From an uncultured Actinomycetes bacterium (GTDB taxonomy: Bacteria; Actinomycetota; Thermoleophilia; Miltoncostaeales; Miltoncostaeaceae): a DNA stretch of 42,512 nt. Shown here piece after piece: positions 12,752-21,201 of this stretch. Position 1 is the stretch's first letter, and every line of letters begins with the position of its first letter. The notes beneath the pieces were generated by a model. That model was not told where the DNA came from and searched no databases. It saw only the letters and a program-made list of their open reading frames with translations. Location of the stretch: positions 1 through 42,512 of the forward strand of contig CAJAPZ010000049.1 of NCBI GenBank assembly GCA_903943955.1. The letters run 5' to 3'. The translations under genes were made by a program, and so were the position numbers.

Positions 12752-13342
12752 ATGCCCGACATGAAGACAGACGGTCCCGCGTTCAACACGGCCCGGCTCG
12801 AGACGTTCTCGGACGCCGTCATGGCCGTTGCCATCACGCTGATGGTGCTGCATATTGATGCCCCGCAGACGAGCCCGGGACAGTCGCTCGGTCAGGCATT
12901 CGTGCAGGTCACGCTGCCCGCCATCATCTACTTCCTCATCACATTCGCGGTGATCGTCCTCTTCTGGATGCATCACCACGACCTGTTCATCCGCCTGCCC
13001 GAGTTCACCCCAGTTCGCGCCTTCTGGCTGAACATGGGGTTCCTGGCGATGATCTGCCTACTTCCCTTTGGGCTGGAGTTCTTCAGCACGCAGAGCAACT
13101 CGTACGTCACCGTGTCGGTGTACGCCGGGCTCATGGCACTGGCCACGCTCTTCCTCGGGGCCCTGGCGCGGCAGATCACGGGACGCTGGCCCGCCGGGGT
13201 CGGGATCAGCATCTTCGTGTTCCTGCTGGCAATTCCATTCGCCAGTCTGATTGGTGGCTGGTGTCTGCTCGTCTGGTGGATCGACCAGCCCATCCAGCGA
13301 ATATGGAGCGCACGGCACCCGGACGCTGACGCGAACCCCTAG
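12752..13342 (+). CDS. TMEM175-family potassium channel subunit
   Basis: This 196-residue membrane protein has six predicted transmembrane helices. The first contains RLETFSDAVMAVAITLMVL, the F-S-D signature of the TMEM175 (DUF1211) family, where helix 1 lines a K+-selective pore in a tetramer. Length is normal for bacterial members. The start is uncertain: TTG 12749, ATG 12752 and ATG 12761 are in frame. AGGTGA at 12743-12748 fits 12752 closely and 12761 more loosely. The gene ends in a CTAG shared with the stop of the convergent YihY gene. It probably sets membrane potential or K+ leak. Confidence 0.88.
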   Translation: MPDMKTDGPAFNTARLETFSDAVMAVAITLMVLHIDAPQTSPGQSLGQAFVQVTLPAIIYFLITFAVIVLFWMHHHDLFIRLPEFTPVRAFWLNMGFLAMICLLPFGLEFFSTQSNSYVTVSVYAGLMALATLFLGALARQITGRWPAGVGISIFVFLLAIPFASLIGGWCLLVWWIDQPIQRIWSARHPDADANP

Positions 13343-14232
13343 GGGAACGCGGGTGCGGGGTCCTGGCGCTCGGCCTCATCCCCCCTGCCGCGCTGGTGCA
13401 GCTCAGCGCTCATTTCGCCACCGATGAGGATGGTGAGCCCGGTGAGATAGAGAAACACCAGGTAGATGACCACCACACCCAGACTCCCATAAACGCGGTT
13501 GTACGAGCCGAAGTTATCGACGTACAGGCGGAAGAGGTTGGCCACGATCAGCCACCCGGCCAGTCCCACCATCGCGCCCGGCACAACCTCGCGCCACCGC
13601 ACGCCATCCTCATTGGGGGCGAACCGGTACAGCAGCACCAGGAACACCCAGAAGATGAGTGCCGCCGTCACAGCGACCAGTAGTTGGGCGGTGACCTTGC
13701 CCACTCCAGATGCGTTCACCTGGTCGAACACCCACGTGATGACCACCGGGCCAAGCACCGCCATGATCGTGGTGAGGGCAAATACCACGGCGGTGATGGC
13801 GGCAAGCCCGAGCGCCCGGGCCTTTCCTTGCACCCACGGGCGGTGTGCCCGCCCCAGGGCATCGTCGAGCCCGTCGGTGATCGACCCGGTGACATTGCCG
13901 GCAAGCCACAGGCCGGCGATTAATCCGATTGCGAGGAAGATGGCCGACTGGGAGGTGCTGGCCGATGCGGCCTGCAGAAGGCTGTCGAGGAAGTCGGCGA
14001 CCTGGTCGGGGATGGTGCCCCGTGTGCGGTTGATCAGCTCGGCGTAGTCGGATGGGCTTGCGATGAGCCCGAGCACCGACACCAGGACGAACATAAACGG
14101 GATGGATGCCAGAAAGGCAACGTAGGCGAACTGGCTGGCACGGGCCATCTGCCCATGACGGGCCACCCGTGCGGTGACAGCAACCGTAAGAGCCCACAGG
14201 GCCCGCAGGCCACTGGACACCCGGCCGGCCAC
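13339..14232 (-). CDS. YihY/BrkB-family inner membrane protein
   Basis: This 297-residue protein has about six membrane segments and the family hallmarks ASQFAYVAFLASIPFMFVLVSVLG near the N terminus and GGEMSAELHQ at the end of the last helix. The family was once called ribonuclease BN by mistake; its true role, perhaps transport or envelope-related, is unsettled. The GTG start lies eight bases after the stop of the preceding small gene. It ends the presumed operon with the S8 peptidase and ppk1. Its stop codon overlaps that of the TMEM175 gene on the other strand. Confidence 0.88.
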   Translation of the reverse strand: MAGRVSSGLRALWALTVAVTARVARHGQMARASQFAYVAFLASIPFMFVLVSVLGLIASPSDYAELINRTRGTIPDQVADFLDSLLQAASASTSQSAIFLAIGLIAGLWLAGNVTGSITDGLDDALGRAHRPWVQGKARALGLAAITAVVFALTTIMAVLGPVVITWVFDQVNASGVGKVTAQLLVAVTAALIFWVFLVLLYRFAPNEDGVRWREVVPGAMVGLAGWLIVANLFRLYVDNFGSYNRVYGSLGVVVIYLVFLYLTGLTILIGGEMSAELHQRGRGDEAERQDPAPAFP

Positions 14233-14240
14233 CGACGGAC

Positions 14241-14510
14241 CTACCGCGACTGCGACAGCAGTACGGCCAGGTCGGCGTACGAGAGGCCGTTGGACTGCTC
14301 GGGGAGACCCAGATCGTGGTCGAGGGCGGTCGCCAGTGCCCGGGCGCGCGACAGGACCGCGTCATGCACGGGCTGCCCGGGCGCGGCGTCGGCGATGCGC
14401 TTGGCCTCGTTGCGCAGCTGGTTCAGATCTGCCGCGGGTGAGTTGAACACCGGCTTCTCGGCCGGGCTCCATGTGGGTGCATCGGTGAGTGCTTCGTTCT
14501 CGGTGGTCAC
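14241..14510 (-). CDS. Small hypothetical protein between ppk1 and yihY
   Basis: This 89-residue protein resembles no family I recognise. I chose the GTG at 14510 because AAGGTGG lies six bases upstream and the frame then begins after the ppk1 stop; an ATG at 14549 would overlap ppk1 by 11 bases and has no ribosome site. It has a Pro-rich N terminus, then helix-forming stretches (DLNQLRNEAKRIADA and HDAVLSRARALATALDHDLGL). No membrane segment or signal peptide is present. Tight spacing (28 bases after ppk1, 8 before yihY) supports a real operon gene. Confidence 0.65.
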   Translation of the reverse strand: MTTENEALTDAPTWSPAEKPVFNSPAADLNQLRNEAKRIADAAPGQPVHDAVLSRARALATALDHDLGLPEQSNGLSYADLAVLLSQSR

Positions 14511-14538
14511 GCGGCCCACCTTATCGCGCGCCGGGGGG

Positions 14539-16650
14539 TCAGGCGTCATCCCTCGGGCTCGGTGCCGGACGGGACGCGGCCAACTTCATCAGGGCCGCCT
14601 GGCTCGCAAATGCCGCAATGCCCTCTTCGGGGTGGCGCCGCGCCCATGCCCCATCCGGCTGCAGCACCCATGCATTGGCGGTATCGGCCAGCATCAGGTC
14701 GATTAGTGCCACCATCTCATCGGCAAGCACCGGGTCCCTTATCGGCGTGATGAGCTCGACCCGGTCATCGAGATTGCGCGCCATGAAGTCGGCCGACCCC
14801 ATGAGCACACGGCGCTCATCACCGCTGTCGAACGCCAAGATGCGCGAATGCTCGAGGAAGCGCCCCACCACCGAGGTGACGCGGATGTTCTCACTCACCC
14901 CCGGGACTCCGGGCAGGAATCCGCAGATACCGCGCACAAGCACCTCAGTGGGCACGCCGGCCTGCGACGCACGAAACAGCGCACGGATGATGGGGCCATC
15001 GATGAACGAGTTGAGCTTAAGACGGATAAGACCGGGATAGCCATCGGCCTGCCGGGCGGTCACATGGTCGATGGCCTCAATAATGCGGTCGCGCAGGTGC
15101 TCTGGGGCCACCAGCGTGGTGCGGTACTCGGGCGCGTGGGAGAAGCCGGTGAGGTAGTTGAAGAGATCGGCAACGTCATCCACCACCTCCTCGCGGCAGG
15201 TGAAGAGTCCGATGTCGGTGTACAGACGCGCGGTGTTCGGGTGGTAGTTGCCCGTGCCGATATGGGCGTAACGGCGAAGACGGTTGCCCTCGCGGCGTAC
15301 AACCAGACACAACTTCGCGTGGGTCTTGAGCCCGGGCAGGCCGTACACCACGTGCACACCCGCTCGCTCCAGCGCCTTGGCCCAGCGGATGTTGCGTTCC
15401 TCGTCGAAGCGCGCCTTCAGCTCCACCAGACACACGGTGCCCTTGCCGCGCTCGGCAGCACGGATGAGTGCCGGCACGATGGGCGTGTCACCCGAGGTGC
15501 GGTACAGGGTCTGCTCGATGGTCACCACATCCGGGTCTTCCGACGCCTCGCGCACGAACCGTGCGACGCTCGCCTCGAATGAGTCATACGGGTGGTGCAC
15601 AAGGATGTCGCCCCGGCGGATCTCGGCGAATATGTCGCCCTGCTCATCGCCATCCATCAGGCGGGCGGGCTCGCGCGGCTCCCACGGCGTGTCCTTCAGA
15701 TCCGGTCGGTCGATACCCGCGATCTGCCACAGGCACGTGAGGTCGAGCAGGCTCGCGACGGGATACACGTCGCGGTCGCCAATACCGATTCCGGCCTTGA
15801 TCTCCTCGAGCAGGGTCTGACTGCTGTCTGCCTCCACTTCCAGGCGCACCGGCCCACCGAACCGACGACGGCTGAGCTCGTGCTCCACCGCATTGAGCAG
15901 GTCATCTGCCTCGTCGCTGATCGAGAAGTCGGCGTCACGCGTGACGCGGAAGAACACGCGTCGGCGAATCTCCATGCCAGGGAAGAGTTTTTCAAGATGC
16001 GCGCCGATGACCTGCTCCACCGGTACAAGGGCCTCATCGGCCCGGACCAACCGGGGAATCATGTTGGGCACCTTGATCCGCGCGAACCGCGACTCACCCG
16101 TGCGGGGATCGTGCACGTCCAGACCAAGGTTGAGTGCCAGCCCGCTGATGTACGGAAATGGCAGGCCCGGCCCTACTGCCAACGGAATGAGGATGGATGC
16201 CATCTCGCGCTCAAACCGGAGATCGAGATCGGCCCGGTCATCGGCGGGCAGATCGTTCAGATTGGCGATGACGATTCCCTCGCGCGCGAGGGCGGGGCGC
16301 ACGTCATCACGCCAACACGCCGACTGGCGGGCACTCATCACGAGCACGCGTTCGCGGATTCCCGCGATCACCGCCTCGCGCGGCAGCTGATCGGGCGTGG
16401 ATGATGGACGTCCGGCCTCGATGGCGTCCAGCACGCTTGCCACGCGCACCATGAAGAACTCATCGAGATTGCTCGAGAAGATCGCGAGAAACTTGCAGCG
16501 CTCGAGGAGCGGCTGCGATGGATCCTCGGCAAGCTCGAGCACGCGCGCGTTGAAGTCGAGCCACGAGAGTTCGCGATTGACATAGAGGCCCGGATCCGTG
16601 AGGTCCCGTGCCTGTGCGCTGGTTGTCGCCATCAGGTGATCATCGCCCAT
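14539..16650 (-). CDS. ppk1: Polyphosphate kinase 1
   Basis: PPK1 reversibly builds inorganic polyphosphate from ATP. At 703 residues it is full length: N domain (YVNRELSWLDFNARVLELA at about 23), the substrate-binding head, and two PLD-like catalytic domains. His444 in KTHAKLCLV and His463 in YAHIGTGNYHPNTA are 19 residues apart, exactly like the E. coli pair His435/His454; the first is the autophosphorylated one. The ATG at 16650 or the one at 16632 may be the start, neither with a strong ribosome site. It follows the S8 peptidase by 27 bases. No ppx is present, and I see no Pho box at this unit. Confidence 0.96.
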   Translation of the reverse strand: MGDDHLMATTSAQARDLTDPGLYVNRELSWLDFNARVLELAEDPSQPLLERCKFLAIFSSNLDEFFMVRVASVLDAIEAGRPSSTPDQLPREAVIAGIRERVLVMSARQSACWRDDVRPALAREGIVIANLNDLPADDRADLDLRFEREMASILIPLAVGPGLPFPYISGLALNLGLDVHDPRTGESRFARIKVPNMIPRLVRADEALVPVEQVIGAHLEKLFPGMEIRRRVFFRVTRDADFSISDEADDLLNAVEHELSRRRFGGPVRLEVEADSSQTLLEEIKAGIGIGDRDVYPVASLLDLTCLWQIAGIDRPDLKDTPWEPREPARLMDGDEQGDIFAEIRRGDILVHHPYDSFEASVARFVREASEDPDVVTIEQTLYRTSGDTPIVPALIRAAERGKGTVCLVELKARFDEERNIRWAKALERAGVHVVYGLPGLKTHAKLCLVVRREGNRLRRYAHIGTGNYHPNTARLYTDIGLFTCREEVVDDVADLFNYLTGFSHAPEYRTTLVAPEHLRDRIIEAIDHVTARQADGYPGLIRLKLNSFIDGPIIRALFRASQAGVPTEVLVRGICGFLPGVPGVSENIRVTSVVGRFLEHSRILAFDSGDERRVLMGSADFMARNLDDRVELITPIRDPVLADEMVALIDLMLADTANAWVLQPDGAWARRHPEEGIAAFASQAALMKLAASRPAPSPRDDA

Positions 16651-16677
16651 TTCGCTGGGCCGATCCAGCGGGTGTTG

Positions 16678-18024
16678 CTATCCGGCCACCTGCGCCTGCA
16701 GGTGGTACGTGGGTCGCACCAGCCGCGTGGCACCAGCCAAACGCACCTCCAGCACATAATTGCCCGGCCGTACGGCCGTGTACTTCAGGTTCTCGGTACT
16801 GCCCGGGTTCACCGCACCCACCGCCAGCCACTGGCGCGCGAACACCGCGCCGCCGCGGTACACCGGGGAGCCCGGACGCCAGAGGTACATATCCACGTCG
16901 GCCGTGTTCGATACCACGGCCTCGGCCGTGAGTGTCTGCCCGGCATTCAGGTGCACAACTGCACCATCGCGTACGTCTGACCAGGTGCGAAGCCGACCAT
17001 ACCGCTCACCCTGAAATTGCCCTTTGGCAATGAGTGCGGGGAGGATCCGGGCATTTGGCGGATCGTCATCGGGCTCGGCGGAGTCGTTGACCGGCGTCTT
17101 CGCACGAAGCGCCCGCACCAGATCCACCACGCCGGTACCGCGCGCGCGATCGATGCCGTTGTTGACTGGCCGCGGGGATCCCATGATGAGTTCAGTCACT
17201 TGCGACGGGCTCAAGGTGGGACGGGCTGCCAGAAGGCGGGCGGCAACGCCGCTGATGATGGCGGCGGCCATTGAGGTGCCGGTGCGGTTCTCAAATCTCG
17301 CGCCACCAGTGGCGCCGTTGTTGCCGCTCGATGAGATGTCCTGCCCGGGGGCGGCGATGGCCACCTGAAGGCCCTGGGTCGACTCCGCGAGGGGCTGGCC
17401 GGCGTTGTCAACCGCACCGACGGCCAACACGTGGCGGTATGCGCCCGGGTACTCCTTGGCCGGGCCGCCGGTGTTGCCCGACGATGCCACCACCAGCACG
17501 CCGGCGCGGGTGGCGTCGTTGATGGCGTCCTGCTCAATCTTCGAGAAGCCCGCGCCCTGCAGGCTGAGGTTGATGACCTTGGCGTTGCGCGACACTGCAT
17601 ACCGGATACCCGTCGCCATGGCCTGTGCGGAGGTCTGCCCCTGAGCATCGGCGATCTGCACCGGAAGTATCGAAACCCCCGGGCTCGTGGCAGTGCCCGA
17701 CGCCACCGTGGCGATGATGCCTGCCACATGCGTGCCGTGGCCCTCGGTATCCACCAGCGCGTTGCCGCCGGTGACGAACGTGGTGGCCAATGCGGTGTTG
17801 AGACGGCCCTGGAGGCCAGCGGCGGTGGACGTGACGCCGGTGTCGAGCACGGCCACGATGGGCACGTTGACCGGGGCGGGCGAGGCGACCCAGCGAATGG
17901 CCCGCAGATAGGGCTGCGCCGTGAGTGCGGCTGTGTCGGGATCGACCTGCATGGGTCCGAACCGGTGGGCCGGTCGGGGACTGACAGGCGCGACCAGTGC
18001 GGGGGGGGTCGCGTGCATTGCCAT
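16678..18024 (-). CDS. Subtilisin-like S8 serine peptidase without a signal peptide
   Basis: This 448-residue peptidase has the full S8 triad, numbered from the ATG at 18024: Asp61 (AVLDTGV), His96 (EGHGTHVAGI) and Ser251 (GTSMAAAIISG), plus the oxyanion Asn in ASSGNTGG. The catalytic domain ends near 310. After an acidic linker, the last 120 residues resemble a PPC beta-sandwich (VVSNTADVDMYLWRPG...RPGNYVLEVRL), a domain usually found on exported peptidases. There is no hydrophobic signal peptide: the N terminus is MAMHATPPALVAPVSPRP. The ATG overlaps the preceding stop as TGATG, with GAGGAAG five bases upstream. Codons 5-8 include eight C in a row, so an indel error is possible, but no upstream frame offers a signal. 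Confidence 0.9.
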   Translation of the reverse strand: MAMHATPPALVAPVSPRPAHRFGPMQVDPDTAALTAQPYLRAIRWVASPAPVNVPIVAVLDTGVTSTAAGLQGRLNTALATTFVTGGNALVDTEGHGTHVAGIIATVASGTATSPGVSILPVQIADAQGQTSAQAMATGIRYAVSRNAKVINLSLQGAGFSKIEQDAINDATRAGVLVVASSGNTGGPAKEYPGAYRHVLAVGAVDNAGQPLAESTQGLQVAIAAPGQDISSSGNNGATGGARFENRTGTSMAAAIISGVAARLLAARPTLSPSQVTELIMGSPRPVNNGIDRARGTGVVDLVRALRAKTPVNDSAEPDDDPPNARILPALIAKGQFQGERYGRLRTWSDVRDGAVVHLNAGQTLTAEAVVSNTADVDMYLWRPGSPVYRGGAVFARQWLAVGAVNPGSTENLKYTAVRPGNYVLEVRLAGATRLVRPTYHLQAQVAG

Positions 18025-18395
18025 CACTTCTTCCTCGCGAACGCGACAAACACCAGGCCCGCCACCAGAACGATGCCGGCAATGACCGCAACGAGAATCC
18101 CAAAGCCGATCACCAGAGGAATGGCGATGAGAATCGCCTGCGCGCCGCCCACGATCACCAGCGCGTCGCGCCCGATACCCGGGCCAACACGTCCCACCAT
18201 TCCTGCACAGGCGGCCACCACCACGGCGGCGGCGAGGATGACCCAGAGAAGCGACGGGCGTAGCACCAGAAGTACCACGGCCTCCACGGCCGCGAGCAGC
18301 ACTGCAATCAGCAAACGTCGGCCCAGAATGGCGCGGTGCCAGCGAGCGCCCTGCCCGGGAGGTTCTTCGTCAATGATCAGTTGAAATTCCGACAC
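18024..18395 (-). CDS. Small four-helix membrane protein, coupled to the S8 peptidase
   Basis: I place the start at GTG 18395, giving 123 residues beginning VSEFQLIIDEEPPG. A longer frame reaching 18587 exists, but it would run across the divergent deacetylase gene, and a TAGCCT hexamer sits exactly seven bases before this GTG. After a 20-residue acidic, then basic, cytoplasmic segment come four hydrophobic helices (about 27-45, 48-68, 78-97, 99-118) and a basic tail FARKK. No family is recognised. Its stop and the peptidase ATG overlap (TGATG), so the two are made together, suggesting partnership. Confidence 0.7.
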   Translation of the reverse strand: MSEFQLIIDEEPPGQGARWHRAILGRRLLIAVLLAAVEAVVLLVLRPSLLWVILAAAVVVAACAGMVGRVGPGIGRDALVIVGGAQAILIAIPLVIGFGILVAVIAGIVLVAGLVFVAFARKK

Positions 18396-18402
18396 ATACG
18401 CG

Positions 18403-18408
18403 AGGCTA
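18403..18408 (-). promoter_or_regulatory. -10 hexamer TAGCCT for the leaderless membrane-protein/peptidase/ppk1 unit
   Basis: TAGCCT on the minus strand, seven bases (CGCGTAT), then GTG at 18395. No ribosome site lies between. It decides the start of the small membrane protein and is the likely promoter of the five-gene unit down to yihY. Confidence 0.55.
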
Positions 18409-18488
18409 ACAGCGACCGGAGTGCCGCTGGTCGCGGCATGGCATGTCGCAACAGGTCCTGCACCAGCAGACGCTTGACTACTCTCGAT

Positions 18489-18494
18489 TATTAT
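18489..18494 (+). promoter_or_regulatory. -10 hexamer TATTAT for leaderless polysaccharide deacetylase
   Basis: TATTAT, seven bases (CGTTCCC), then ATG at 18502, without a Shine-Dalgarno sequence. It is back-to-back with the TAGCCT promoter of the opposite strand, about 80 bases apart, forming a compact divergent promoter region. Confidence 0.6.
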
Positions 18495-18501
18495 CGTTCC
18501 C

Positions 18502-19293
18502 ATGAGAATCGCAATTGTCATCGGGGCACTCGTTCTTACCGCCGCACCCACCCTCGCGGCGAACACGCCGATGCCAACGGATCCCATGCCATCGAAGGCC
18601 GATCAGCAGGCCGCGGTGCAGCGCGTGGCAGCAGTGGGGGTGCCCCTCTACCGGGCCGGCAACCAGAAGCGCTACGTGGCGCTCACGTTTGATGACGGTC
18701 CGGGGCCCGGCACCGACACGGTGATGGACGAGATGCGGAGATACGGGTTCCACGCCACCTTCTTCACCAACGGCAAGAACTTCGCCACATGGCCGGAGAC
18801 GCTGAAGCGCGAGGCGCGTGATCACTCGCTGGGCGATCACACATGGTCGCACCATCACCTGCCCGGCCTGCCGGTGCCGCAGCAGATCTCGCAGGTGGCC
18901 ACGAGCGTGGCCGCGTCGGAACGCATCACCGGCACGCCGGTGATGCTCTTTCGCTCCCCGTACGGCGCCAGCACAGATGCGGTGCAGAACTGGCTCAATC
19001 AGAAGCGCATGCTGCAGGTGATGTGGACCCAGGACTCACGGGATTCGCTGGGTGCTCCATGGACTGAGATCCTCAGCCGCAGCAAGCAGTTCATCACCCC
19101 GGGTTCCATCATTCTGTTGCACGAGAACCGTGGCCAGACCGCCAAGGCGGTCAACCGCCTGCTGCCCGAGATCCGTCGCCGGGGGTTCAAGGCCGTTACC
19201 GTGCCGGAACTGCTCGCGCTCAACCCGCCCGATCTGGCGCAGGTGCGAAGCGACGCCGGTGCGCGCACCGGCACACGCACAGTGCACCAGTAG
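18502..19293 (+). CDS. Secreted NodB-type polysaccharide deacetylase
   Basis: This 263-residue protein has a Sec signal (MRIAIVIGALVLTAAPTLAA, cleavage near 20) and a NodB domain. Motif 1 is ALTFDDGPGPGTD with the catalytic base and metal Asp; motif 2 is GDHTWSHHHL with the metal His pair; motif 3 is FRSPYGAS; the C-terminal His motif is IILLHENRGQT. Such metalloenzymes remove N- or O-acetyl groups from peptidoglycan, chitin-like or other glycans outside the cell. A sulfatase follows 108 bases later with its own promoter. The substrate cannot be told from sequence; a second NodB protein is at 35084. Confidence 0.92.
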   Translation: MRIAIVIGALVLTAAPTLAANTPMPTDPMPSKADQQAAVQRVAAVGVPLYRAGNQKRYVALTFDDGPGPGTDTVMDEMRRYGFHATFFTNGKNFATWPETLKREARDHSLGDHTWSHHHLPGLPVPQQISQVATSVAASERITGTPVMLFRSPYGASTDAVQNWLNQKRMLQVMWTQDSRDSLGAPWTEILSRSKQFITPGSIILLHENRGQTAKAVNRLLPEIRRRGFKAVTVPELLALNPPDLAQVRSDAGARTGTRTVHQ

Positions 19294-19388
19294 CCGCACC
19301 CTGAGGCAGGCCCATCCCGCCCCGGCCCCACAGCGTCACGAATATCCGACATGCACCCAATTGGACGGGGCTCGGGAGCGGCCGTGGC

Positions 19389-19394
19389 TAGGCT
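19389..19394 (+). promoter_or_regulatory. -10 hexamer TAGGCT for leaderless sulfatase
   Basis: TAGGCT, seven bases (GCCCGGC), then ATG at 19402. No ribosome site is present. This spacing supports 19402 rather than the in-frame ATG at 19351 as the start. Confidence 0.55.
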
Positions 19395-19401
19395 GCCCGG
19401 C

Positions 19402-21201
19402 ATGACCGACACATCTGAAACACCCGAACAGTCCGGCGGCGTCTCGCGCAAGCGCTTTCTGCAGGCAGGTGCGGTGACCGCTGGTTCCATCTACCTGGGC
19501 GGCGCGGCGTCGGGGGCGCTGGCGAAAGGCTCGAGCGCCACCACGGCTCCGGCGCCCAGCGGCAATCCGGCGGACATGAACATGATCATCTTCATGACCG
19601 ACCAGGAGCGGTATATCCAGCACTTCCCCCCGGGCTGGTCCGAAAAGAACCTGCCGGGGCTCACGATGCTCCAGAAGAACGGCCTCACGTTCACCAACGC
19701 CACCACGAATGCATGCATGTGCTCACCGGCGCGTTCCACCTTCTTCTCGGGTCGCTTCCCCGCACAGACAGGTGTGAAGTACACGCTCGAGACCGACATG
19801 TACGGGGCCAATTACCCGCAGGTTGACCTGCCCTTCCCGTCGGCCGCCGCAGCTCAGTCGGTTGGCCAGACCGAGGCGAATCCGCTCCCCAACATCGCGC
19901 AGGTCATGGCGGATGCGGGCTACTACACCGTGTACAAGGGCAAGTGGCACTGCAGCAAGTACCCGCCCGCCAGTGCACCCGCAGATGCCAACACGCGCAA
20001 CGCGATGTATCCGCCGCAGCCCACCACAGAGCCCGTGGATATGTTGCTGCCGTTCGGGTGGTACCGCTGGAACCCGGAAGACGCTGGCGCAGACCAGTCG
20101 ATTCCCCAGATGGGTGCCGGCCTTGCGGCCAACGACGATCGCTACATGGCGTCGGTGGGCGACTACACCGAGGGCACCGAGGGCGTGCTGCAGTTCATCA
20201 AGGCGTGGCCCACCATCAGGCAGAGCCTGCCGGCGAACCAGCAGAAGTTCTGCCTGATCGTCTCGATCGTCAACCCGCACGACGTGCTCGGCTACCCGAA
20301 GAACTACGCCGCAGCCGGCTTCTCAAACCAGGACCTGCAGGGCGATATCGGTCTTCCGGCCACATGGGACGAGGACCTCAGCACCAAGCCGCGCGCGCAG
20401 GAGTTGTTCCTCAAGCTCTTCCAGCTGTCGGGTCGCATCACCAAGCGGTCGCAGCGCCTGCGCTACCTCAACTTCTACGGGAACCTCATGAAGTCGAGCG
20501 ATGCGCACCTGCTCGACATGCTGGCGGCACTCAAGTCGGTGAGCCTGGTTGCCGGTGGTCCGTCGGTGTATGAGCAGTCGCTCATCATCCGCACGGCCGA
20601 CCATGGCGAGATGGGGCTGGCCCACGGCGGCCTGCGCCAGAAGAACTTCAACATGTACGACGAGTCGCTGCGCATTCCGCTCGTGTACTCGAACCCGGGC
20701 CTCTTCCCGAAGCCACGCACGAGCAGTGCACTGGTGTCGCACGTGGACATGGTGCCGACCCTCGCAAGCCTTGTCGGGGCGACGCAGGTGGCCACGTCCG
20801 GCGTGGACTACTCCGGCATTGTCCTGGGCAAGAAGAAGGCCGTGCAGGACTACGTGCTCTTCACGTACGACGACTTCCAGGCAGGCCAGGCCAGCGGCCC
20901 GTACATCCCGGCCCCGCAGCACATCGTGGGTATCCGCGAAGCCCGCTGGAAGTTCGCCAAGTACTACTCGGTGGCCCCGGATGTGGCGCCACCTGAGTTT
21001 GAGATGTACGACCTGCAAAAGGACCCTCTGGAGACGACGAACCTGGCGTACCGCGGCTACACACGCACGCCCGAGGAGCAGCGGCAGTTCGTACGCCTGC
21101 TTGCAAAGCTGAACAAGGTGCAGGCCGAGCGGCTCCAGCCGCTGCCCAGCACGATCGAGCCCCCTATGCCCGCTCCCGCGTTCCGAAGCGGTGTGGCATG
21201 A
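19402..21201 (+). CDS. Exported type I sulfatase (formylglycine-dependent)
   Basis: This 599-residue arylsulfatase-type hydrolase cleaves sulfate (or phosphonate) esters. The N terminus has a Tat-like signal, SRKRFLQAG, with Arg-Lys in place of the twin Arg, then a hydrophobic stretch to about 42. The metal site begins MIIFMTDQER. The sulfatase signature CSPARSTFFSGRFPAQTG gives Cys107 as the residue converted to formylglycine, with Arg111. The later TADHGEMGLAHGGLRQKN carries the second metal and sulfate-binding residues. No formylglycine-generating enzyme is in the window. Its TGA overlaps the ATG of the next small secreted protein. The substrate is unknown; choline-sulfatase-like or glycan sulfatase activity are possibilities. 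Confidence 0.9.
   Translation: MTDTSETPEQSGGVSRKRFLQAGAVTAGSIYLGGAASGALAKGSSATTAPAPSGNPADMNMIIFMTDQERYIQHFPPGWSEKNLPGLTMLQKNGLTFTNATTNACMCSPARSTFFSGRFPAQTGVKYTLETDMYGANYPQVDLPFPSAAAAQSVGQTEANPLPNIAQVMADAGYYTVYKGKWHCSKYPPASAPADANTRNAMYPPQPTTEPVDMLLPFGWYRWNPEDAGADQSIPQMGAGLAANDDRYMASVGDYTEGTEGVLQFIKAWPTIRQSLPANQQKFCLIVSIVNPHDVLGYPKNYAAAGFSNQDLQGDIGLPATWDEDLSTKPRAQELFLKLFQLSGRITKRSQRLRYLNFYGNLMKSSDAHLLDMLAALKSVSLVAGGPSVYEQSLIIRTADHGEMGLAHGGLRQKNFNMYDESLRIPLVYSNPGLFPKPRTSSALVSHVDMVPTLASLVGATQVATSGVDYSGIVLGKKKAVQDYVLFTYDDFQAGQASGPYIPAPQHIVGIREARWKFAKYYSVAPDVAPPEFEMYDLQKDPLETTNLAYRGYTRTPEEQRQFVRLLAKLNKVQAERLQPLPSTIEPPMPAPAFRSGVA

Noticed and set aside
18474-18479. TTGACT as a -35 for the deacetylase promoter
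   Set aside because: It is only nine bases from the TATTAT -10, far from the usual 16-18.
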